Source: Planctomycetota bacterium
GTDB taxonomy: Bacteria > Planctomycetota > Planctomycetia > Pirellulales > Thermoguttaceae
Assembly: GCA_030612765.1 (NCBI GenBank)
Contig: JAUWNG010000002.1
Coordinates: 1-64,000 of the forward strand
Direction: 5' to 3'
DNA length: 64,000 nucleotides
In this document: positions 1 through 7,404 of the stretch, piece by piece
Numbering within the stretch: the first letter of the stretch is position 1
Layout of the letters: the number at the start of each line of letters is the position of its first letter
Program-made: the position numbers and the translations under genes
Notes under the pieces: model-generated
Seen by the model: the letters and a program-made list of their open reading frames with translations, nothing else
Told to the model about the DNA's origin: nothing
Databases searched by the model: none

Positions 1-230
1 CGTCTTGACGGAAGAATCATGTTGTTCAAATACTCAATCGCCAAGTTTCAGACGACGCGAGGCAGTCTGGCACTTGCATAACAGCACCAACGAAACCTGC
101 TATCAATGACAGCATCGATCAATCTAGCGTTGTAGTATTAGGCGATCCCCTCCGTGGAATGTTCGCCGCCTATTGTCGCAAAAGCGGCCGTCGCGGGAAA
201 GAGCGATTTGATTTTGGCCGCGGCATTACA

Positions 231-1325
231 TTATAAACCACCCACGCCGACTTTTCTGGCCTTTAGCACCGGGTCCGCTTTCAGCGGCAGTTTCACGGCT
301 CGGCCGGTCTCGGCGGCCTTGTAAACGGCCAGGATCAGCTCCACCGAGCGGCGTCCTTCGGGGCCGTCGACCGACGGCTTCGTGCCATTCTTGATGGCCT
401 TCAGCACGTCCTGGAGTTGGCGTGTGTGGCCGTGGTGGCCGATGGCCTTCGGGTCCGCGGCCCCTCCTCCTCCGCTTTTTTGCCCGGCCATGGCGGCGTG
501 GATCGCGGCGTCGCGTTTCTTCTTCTTGGCGAAGTCCCACTTGACGATGTCTTCCTCCTCCATTACGGCCGATCCTTCGCTGCCGTGAATTTCGATGTGC
601 TTCAGATAGCCCGGATAGATCGCGGTGCTGGCCTCGATCATTCCGATGGCCCCGTTCTCAAAGGCGAGCGTTGCCTGGGCGACGTCTTCGACGGCGATTC
701 GCTTGTGGGCCAGAAGCCCGATCCGCGCGCGGACCTCGACCACCGGTCCCATCAACCAGAGCAGCAGATCGACGCTGTGGATGGCCTGGTTCATCAGTGC
801 CCCGCCGCCGTCGAGTTCCCACGTGCCGCGCCATGCGCCGCTGTCGTAGTAGCTCTGCGGCCGATACCACTTGACGATTGCATCGCCGACGGTAAGCCGT
901 CCGAAGCGACCCTGGTCCATTGCCCTGCGCAGCTCGACGCTCGAATCGTGGAACCGGGAGGGGAAGATGGTTGAGAGCGTCACGCCCGCCTTGCGACACT
1001 CGTCGATGATCCGATCGCAACGGCGGAGAGTGATTTCCAGGGGTTTCTCGACGATGACGTGCTTTCCCGCCCGCGCGGCGGCCACGGCCGGCTCGAGATG
1101 CGCCCCGCTGGGTGTGCCGATCATCACCACGTCGACCGCCGGATCGGCCAGCATCGCTTTCAGGTCGTGATAGGCCGTGCAACCGGTCTCCTCGGCCAAT
1201 TTGTCGGCGGCCGCGGGAACCGTGTCGCAGCAGGCCGCGAGCTTGGCCCCGCGAACGTCACCGATTGCCCGAGCGTGAAACCGGGCGATCATTCCGCAAC
1301 CGATAATTCCGAAACCGATGGGCAT
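231..1325 (-). CDS. Gfo/Idh/MocA family oxidoreductase
   Basis: N-terminal Rossmann GIIGCGMIARFHARAI and VEKPLEITLRRCD (EKP motif) typical of the family. Confidence 0.93.
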   Translation of the reverse strand: MPIGFGIIGCGMIARFHARAIGDVRGAKLAACCDTVPAAADKLAEETGCTAYHDLKAMLADPAVDVVMIGTPSGAHLEPAVAAARAGKHVIVEKPLEITLRRCDRIIDECRKAGVTLSTIFPSRFHDSSVELRRAMDQGRFGRLTVGDAIVKWYRPQSYYDSGAWRGTWELDGGGALMNQAIHSVDLLLWLMGPVVEVRARIGLLAHKRIAVEDVAQATLAFENGAIGMIEASTAIYPGYLKHIEIHGSEGSAVMEEEDIVKWDFAKKKKRDAAIHAAMAGQKSGGGGAADPKAIGHHGHTRQLQDVLKAIKNGTKPSVDGPEGRRSVELILAVYKAAETGRAVKLPLKADPVLKARKVGVGGL

Positions 1326-1469
1326 GGAAAGTACTCCTCTGGATTGGATACTGTCACGATGGAAGCCGTTATTATAAAGGCGGAGGGCCAGCCGCCAAGG
1401 GCTGGCCGCTTATAGGGCCAAGCCACTTCAACGGAGGGCTGGCCGCTTTAGCGGCCAGTTTAGCGATAC

Positions 1470-2399
1470 TCAGAGCGATCCCAACCAGGCCAGCAGGAAA
1501 CTCGTCGCGTTCAACGAGGCGTGAAGTACAATCGCCGGAACGATGCGATGCGTGCGATAGAAAAGCGTTCCCAACACGAGGGCGAGAAGGAACAACGCAA
1601 TCGGATCGGCCGCCACGTATTTCGGCAGTAGAAGGACCAGTGCGAACTGGACCGCATAGATCGGCACGGCAACGGCCGCGAAGGCCGTCAGCCCTAGCCG
1701 GACGTCGCCGGGAACCGTGCTTGGCGACCAGCCGAAATCGGCGGCGGTCGCTCCCACCCGCCAGCGCAGCACGAACACGGCCAGGGCTACCGTCAGCAGC
1801 CCCGCTACCGAGTTGCCCGCCATCATGAATATCAGAAAACGCTTGTCGATCGGCGGTCCATCGACGCGGAAGTGCATCATGGCGAACAAGAACGAAGCCA
1901 ACGCAATCGGCATGAAGGCCCTTGGCAGCAATCGACGCAAGGTCGGCATCCGTCGCCGGTAGCGCCCTTCGAGCGATTCCAGCCAGCCTTGCAACACCAC
2001 CCGAAAGAGAAACTCCTCGGCCACCGGCGCGGCGACAATCACCGAAAAACCGCACAGCAACAGCACCCAAGCGTCTGCCTCGGCCATCAATTGCAAGGCG
2101 GCGTGCAACGTGCTTTCTTTGTCGGGGTCGTAAACGGCGGGGGTATGCACGACGTCGGCGCCAAGATACTTCGCGGCGGAAAACAGAACGCACGCCTGGG
2201 CGGCCAGAAAAATCAGCATCACGAACGACAAGTCCAGCGCCCCCCACGGCACGGGCCGACGCGGTTGATACGGGATCACCGGCCGGTGTTGCCGCCACCT
2301 GGCGAACGCCGCCGCCCACACCGCCACGAACGCCCAAATAGCCAACGCTGCCGTCGACAGAAGGAAAACGTCCGGAGAGAGTTTGGCGAAAAGGGGCAT
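1470..2399 (-). CDS. CPBP family intramembrane metalloprotease
   Basis: Multi-TM protein with EEFLFRVVLQGWLE, SFLFAMMHF and HASLNATSF motifs of the CPBP/Abi family. Confidence 0.85.
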   Translation of the reverse strand: MPLFAKLSPDVFLLSTAALAIWAFVAVWAAAFARWRQHRPVIPYQPRRPVPWGALDLSFVMLIFLAAQACVLFSAAKYLGADVVHTPAVYDPDKESTLHAALQLMAEADAWVLLLCGFSVIVAAPVAEEFLFRVVLQGWLESLEGRYRRRMPTLRRLLPRAFMPIALASFLFAMMHFRVDGPPIDKRFLIFMMAGNSVAGLLTVALAVFVLRWRVGATAADFGWSPSTVPGDVRLGLTAFAAVAVPIYAVQFALVLLLPKYVAADPIALFLLALVLGTLFYRTHRIVPAIVLHASLNATSFLLAWLGSL

Positions 2400-2419
2400 G
2401 AAAAATTATTTCTCGGCGG

Positions 2420-3034
2420 TTATTCGGCCCGCAGCAGCCGCGCCGCCGCCCGCACGTAAACCCCGCCCGAATACACGGTCAACAGCACCGCCGACCAGAC
2501 GGACCCGACCATCAGCCACCAACACCACAGCGGCGCGTCGGTCTGGGGGGTTTCATACGACAGATAGAACAAACAAACGCCGCAGGCGACGCACTGCAAG
2601 ACCATCTTCAGTTTACCGGACATCTTCGCCGAGAAATCCCCTCCGCGCTGCTCGATGAAGCTTCTCAGGGTGGTAACCAGCAATTCGCGGCCGACGACGA
2701 TCACCACCATCCACGCCCTCAGACCCCACGGCGTTTCGATCATCGCGGGAATCGCCGCCAGAAGGATGAACGTGCCACAGACGATCACCTTGTCGGCGAA
2801 TGGATCGAGTATCCGGCCAAGCGTGGTGACCTGCCCATACTTACGGGCGTAATATCCATCCAGCCAGTCGGTGCTGGCCGCGATGATGAACAACCACAAG
2901 CTCGTGAAGTAATACTCTTGGACGATGAAACAGAACAGCACCACCGAAAGCAGCAGCCGCAGCGCGGTCAACTGGTTCGGCAGGTTGAACATCGCCTTTC
3001 GTACGTTGTCTGGACGCAGGCCGTTGGAGTTCAT
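2420..3034 (-). CDS. pgsA: CDP-diacylglycerol--glycerol-3-phosphate 3-phosphatidyltransferase (start may be 2992)
   Basis: LPNQLTALRLLL start and CDP-alcohol phosphotransferase motif DWLDGYYARKYGQVTTLGRILDPFADK. Confidence 0.93.
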   Translation of the reverse strand: MNSNGLRPDNVRKAMFNLPNQLTALRLLLSVVLFCFIVQEYYFTSLWLFIIAASTDWLDGYYARKYGQVTTLGRILDPFADKVIVCGTFILLAAIPAMIETPWGLRAWMVVIVVGRELLVTTLRSFIEQRGGDFSAKMSGKLKMVLQCVACGVCLFYLSYETPQTDAPLWCWWLMVGSVWSAVLLTVYSGGVYVRAAARLLRAE

Positions 3035-3083
3035 GCCGGAAATCGCTTTTCAGTCAGTGTTGGATCGGTTTAGCGGCCGCCGG

Positions 3084-3144
3084 GGGTGGCACTGGCGTCT
3101 CGCCAATGCTTGGCCGGAACACGGGCAAGATGCCCGTGCCACCC
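3084..3144. repeat. GGGTGGCAC...GTGCCACCC two-hairpin element
   Basis: CACTGGCG/CGCCAATG and CACGGGCA/TGCCCGTG hairpins; related copies at 27600-27657 and 62600-62659. Confidence 0.8.
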
Positions 3145-3177
3145 ATCGTAGTGATATCATCGGCGTGAAAGCCGGGA

Positions 3178-4527
3178 CTATGCAACCGCTATTAAATCAT
3201 AACCTTTCGCGGCGACAACCTCACAGGCGAGAATCTTCCCCGGCTCAAGCCCCTCGCCGGTCACGTAAACCTGTCCGTCCACCTCCGGGGCGTCGGCGTA
3301 TCCGCGACCGATATAGGCATGTTCCCGGCCCGGCACGCGGCGGTCGATTATCGCCTCCAACCGTTTTCCCACCCACGAAGCGTTCCACTCGAAGGTAATC
3401 TCCTGCTGCACGGCCATTAGCCGGTCGCGGCGGGCCACTCTTACGTCTTTTGGCACCTGCCCATCAAGCCCCTCGGATGGGGTTCCCGGCTCATCCCGGA
3501 AGTCGAATACTCCCAGCCGCTCGAACCGCCGCCGTCGGACAAACTCCACAAGCTCCTCGAATTGCTCCTCTGTCTCGCCCGGAAAACCGGTCATCATCGT
3601 GGTCCGCAAGACGAGCGACTCGATCCGCTCGCGCAGGCGGTCGATCAGTTTTTCGGTATCCTCGCGGCCGACGCGCCGTCCCATCCGCCGCAAAACCTCG
3701 TCGTTGATGTGTTGCAGAGGGATGTCGAGATACGGCAGGATTTTTTTCCCGCCGGCGATCGTTTCGATCAACTCATCGGTGACGTGCATCGGATACAGGT
3801 ACATCAACCGTATCCAATCCAAGTCCCGGACCTCGTCCAACCGGCGGAGGAGTTCGGCCAGCCGGGGACGGCCGTCGATGTCCAGGCCGTAGAACGTGGT
3901 GTCTTGGGCCACCAGGACCAATTCCCGCACGCCGTCGGCGGCCAACTCCTCGGCCTCGACCGCCACTTGATCGATCGACTTGCTGGAATATGGTCCGCGC
4001 ATACTCGGAATCGAACAGAAACCGCACGATCGGTTGCAGCCCTCGGCGATTTTCAGATAGGCCACGTGCGGCAATGTGATCCGCCGCCGATCGTTGTCCG
4101 GCAAGGGCGGGCTGGCCGGGGGGCGGAAAAGTGGTGAACAGGCCCCATTTTCTTTTTTCTCCAACTGACGCGCCGCCGCGGCAATCTCGTCCCGGGCGAA
4201 AACGCCGACCAACTGATCCAACTCGGGGTATTTCTCGAAAAGCGTCTCCCGATCGCGCTCGGCAAGGCAGCCGGCGACAATCACCCGCCGCAGCCGGCCC
4301 CGCTCCTTCAATCGCAACATCTCCTCGATCGTTTGATACGATTCAGCCCGGGCGTCGTCGATGAATCCGCAGGTGTTGACCACCGCCAGATCGGCGCCGT
4401 CCGCCTCGGCGACCATCCGGTATCCCTCTCGATGCAACAGGCCGGCCATTCGCTCGCTATCGACCAGATTCTTCGGGCAGCCGAGGCTTATCAGTGCGAA
4501 GGTGCGGCGGATATTTTCTTTTTTCAT
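3178..4527 (-). CDS. rimO: Ribosomal protein S12 methylthiotransferase RimO
   Basis: SLGCPKNLVDSERM, radical SAM EGCNRSCGFCSIPSMRGPYSS, C-terminal TRAM-like region. Confidence 0.96.
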   Translation of the reverse strand: MKKENIRRTFALISLGCPKNLVDSERMAGLLHREGYRMVAEADGADLAVVNTCGFIDDARAESYQTIEEMLRLKERGRLRRVIVAGCLAERDRETLFEKYPELDQLVGVFARDEIAAAARQLEKKENGACSPLFRPPASPPLPDNDRRRITLPHVAYLKIAEGCNRSCGFCSIPSMRGPYSSKSIDQVAVEAEELAADGVRELVLVAQDTTFYGLDIDGRPRLAELLRRLDEVRDLDWIRLMYLYPMHVTDELIETIAGGKKILPYLDIPLQHINDEVLRRMGRRVGREDTEKLIDRLRERIESLVLRTTMMTGFPGETEEQFEELVEFVRRRRFERLGVFDFRDEPGTPSEGLDGQVPKDVRVARRDRLMAVQQEITFEWNASWVGKRLEAIIDRRVPGREHAYIGRGYADAPEVDGQVYVTGEGLEPGKILACEVVAAKGYDLIAVA

Positions 4528-4690
4528 TTTTGTTTAGCCCCCGCGTCCACGCGGGATGAGAATAACGACGAGAGTATAAGATTACTATTGTTTAGCCCCC
4601 GCGTCCACGCGGGGTGAGAATAATGCAACTTCCTCTTGCCCAATATCCCGGTTGCCGACATACTACGTCATCCTTTTTGATGAGGTGGTA

Positions 4691-7300
4691 ATGGCATCCG
4701 CGACTGCTCAGAATAGTCAAGCTACGGCAAGTGGCGAATCATTCGCCGCCGTTCCTACCCGGGCGGTGGTGATCCTTGTGGCCGGCATGGCGGCCGCGTG
4801 GTTTGCCGCCGGATCGACCGGCCTGCTCGGCCATCCATTGCGGCACGCGCTGACCTGGATCGCGCTGGCCGTTGCGATCGTGGCCGCATGGCCGGTGGAG
4901 ATACGCACATTCAGAATCTGGGCGGTTTTGGCCGTCGGAGCGATACTCGGATTCTCCTTCACCACGTCGCCGTTGCCGGCCGTAAACGTGTTGGCCGTCG
5001 CGGTGGTTCTGGCGGCGATCGCACAGGTCAGCCGCGGGTTGACCGCGCGGGTGGTCCTGCTCGGCGCGCTGGCCGCTATCGTGTTGGGATGCTTTCGTTT
5101 CGCCTGCGTCTCGATCCCGATTGTCTGGCACGCCGCCGACGGAGCCGGTTGTGCGTTGGGGCGATTGGCCGGTTGGTTGGCCGGCAGCCGCCTGGAAGTC
5201 GGCGCGACCTTCGGTGGAATCGACTTCCTGGTCCTCACGGCGGTCGTTTACGTGGGCTGGCTGATCTGCACGCCTCCGCCGCGCCGAACACGCGCGATTT
5301 GGGCCGCCGCGGCAATCATCGTCGGACAGATTGCATACCTGATCGTGCTGGCCAATTCGGAAAAGCTCCTCGCTCTTTTGCCCGAGACGATCGCCCCGCT
5401 GCAAGAAGGCAATAACCACGTCGGCCTCTGGACGTTGAGCAACGGACTGCGAACATCAATCCCCTGGAACCTGCCGCTGTTGGCGATGGCGATTCAGGGG
5501 GCGATTGTCGCGGTGATGGTCGGCTCGACGCGGTGGCTGCCGGTGGTCGAACTCAATCCGCGGGAATTGAAAAAGCGGCAAGAGAAGGAAGAGAAAGAGG
5601 ACATCCCCGGCTCGGTGCTGGCGATGGACATGCTGTTCCGCTTCGGTCCGGTGTTGCTGGCCACCGCGGCGGCGCTGTTCGCCACGTTGGCCGTAAACGG
5701 CTCGGACCTCGGCGGCAAGACGGTCGTCGCCAACCAACAGGGATACATGCTCGACTGGCTGAAGCCGCGGTACGATTCCGACGCCGAAGGCGATTACGGG
5801 ATGTTGCCCGTGTTGGTGAAGAGCTTGGGCGGAAAATTCGTCGTGTCGAAGGATCTCTCGGAGCAGGACCTTGCCGAAGCCGACGTTCTGCTGCTGATCC
5901 ATCCGGACCGGCCCTGGCCGCGGGAAACGCTCCAGCGGATTTGGGATTACGTGCGCCGCGGCGGGTCGTTGTTGTTGGCGGCCGATCCGGCCGTCAGCGT
6001 GGGCGAATCGCGCAGCAGATTCAACGAGGTGTTGGAACCGCTGGCGATGCGGGTCCGCTTCGACACGGCCGTTGCCCGCGCCGCAAACTGGGAACAATCG
6101 CTCCAGCTCACCTCTCATCCATCCGCCGTCGGTCTAAACGACTCGCGGAATCCGTTCGGTATGCAAGCGGGTTCGTCGCTTGACGCCGGCTGGCTTGCCC
6201 GGCCCGTGCTGACAGGTCGCTGGGGATGGAGCGAGCCGGGTAGCGACGCCGCCGCCAGCGGCATTTCGTCGTACAACGCCGGCGAACGCCTGGGAGACCT
6301 GACGTTGGCCGCCGAGCAACCCTTCGGCCGCGGGCGGGTTGTGGTTCTCGGCGGAACCACTCCCTTGCACAACGAGACACTCGCAAGCAGCTATCCTTTC
6401 GTCGGCCGGTTGTTGGGATATCTGGCCAATCGGCAGTCGAACCCCTGGGCGCTTTGGCGGCAGTTGTGTGCGTTGGCCGCGTTGGCGGCGATGGTCGTGT
6501 TGTTGGCCTGCCGTCTGGAAGCGTGGCAAATGATCCTCACCCCCTCGGTGTTGGCCGTGGCGTTGATCTGGTCCACGGCGGCCGGATACTGGTCCGCGCG
6601 AGTGCTGCCGGACGGAAGCCACCGTTCGCTGAACAACGTCGCTTACGTCGATGCCTCGCACCTGGAATCTTACAGCAGCGACATTTGGGCCGATCACGGA
6701 GTGGCCGGCCTGCTGCGCACGCTGATGCGCCACGGCTATCTGCCGCTGATGGCGCCGGACCTGAAGGCGGATCGTCTGGAGCGTTGTGGGCTGTTGATTT
6801 CGATCGGGCCGAATAGGGCTTTCTCGCCCGCCGAGCGCGACGCCCTCAGCGGTTTCGTCGGAGACGGCGGGACGTTGATCTGTCTGGTCGGCGCGGAGCA
6901 GGCCCGATCGAGCGAGCCGCTGTTGAAGGATTTCGGGATTCGAGTTCCATATTCACCTGTCCCGCCGGGCGACGACGCCCGCGAACCGACGCCGTTCGGC
7001 GGTGGAATAGCCGGTCAAACGGACTTCGGAGATATTGGCTTCTCCCATGCGGCATGGCCGGTGGAATCGATCGACGATGGAGCCGAAGAACTCGTCTATA
7101 GGACCGAAGGCGAAAATGAGTGGGCTTTAGTTCTCAGACGGTCGAGAGGCGGCGGATCGTTCGTCGTCGTCGGCGACACGCACAACGCCTGCAACTTGGT
7201 CAACACATTAAACGAAAAGGCTTCGATCAACTTCTGGCGATGGCTGATCAGTCGCGTGGTCGCCGGCCAGGCGCCGTGGGAGCCGCCGGACGAAAAATAG
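4691..7300 (+). CDS. Large multi-TM protein; N-terminal region resembles an exosortase core, followed by DUF4350/GATase-like domains
   Basis: ORF 4652..7300; ATG at 4691 preceded by gaggtgg. Many TM segments; segments LLIHPDRPWPRETLQRIWDYVRRGGSLLLAADP and GRVVVLGGTTPLHNETLASSYPFVGRLLGYLANR. Confidence 0.6.
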   Translation: MASATAQNSQATASGESFAAVPTRAVVILVAGMAAAWFAAGSTGLLGHPLRHALTWIALAVAIVAAWPVEIRTFRIWAVLAVGAILGFSFTTSPLPAVNVLAVAVVLAAIAQVSRGLTARVVLLGALAAIVLGCFRFACVSIPIVWHAADGAGCALGRLAGWLAGSRLEVGATFGGIDFLVLTAVVYVGWLICTPPPRRTRAIWAAAAIIVGQIAYLIVLANSEKLLALLPETIAPLQEGNNHVGLWTLSNGLRTSIPWNLPLLAMAIQGAIVAVMVGSTRWLPVVELNPRELKKRQEKEEKEDIPGSVLAMDMLFRFGPVLLATAAALFATLAVNGSDLGGKTVVANQQGYMLDWLKPRYDSDAEGDYGMLPVLVKSLGGKFVVSKDLSEQDLAEADVLLLIHPDRPWPRETLQRIWDYVRRGGSLLLAADPAVSVGESRSRFNEVLEPLAMRVRFDTAVARAANWEQSLQLTSHPSAVGLNDSRNPFGMQAGSSLDAGWLARPVLTGRWGWSEPGSDAAASGISSYNAGERLGDLTLAAEQPFGRGRVVVLGGTTPLHNETLASSYPFVGRLLGYLANRQSNPWALWRQLCALAALAAMVVLLACRLEAWQMILTPSVLAVALIWSTAAGYWSARVLPDGSHRSLNNVAYVDASHLESYSSDIWADHGVAGLLRTLMRHGYLPLMAPDLKADRLERCGLLISIGPNRAFSPAERDALSGFVGDGGTLICLVGAEQARSSEPLLKDFGIRVPYSPVPPGDDAREPTPFGGGIAGQTDFGDIGFSHAAWPVESIDDGAEELVYRTEGENEWALVLRRSRGGGSFVVVGDTHNACNLVNTLNEKASINFWRWLISRVVAGQAPWEPPDEK

Positions 7301-7404
7301 TTTAGCGGCCGTCGGCACGACGGCCATGAAGTACGCCACGGACCGCCGTGCCGGCGGCCGCTAAACGGATACGACATTTATTGTCCGAGAGGGAAAATGG
7401 CATC

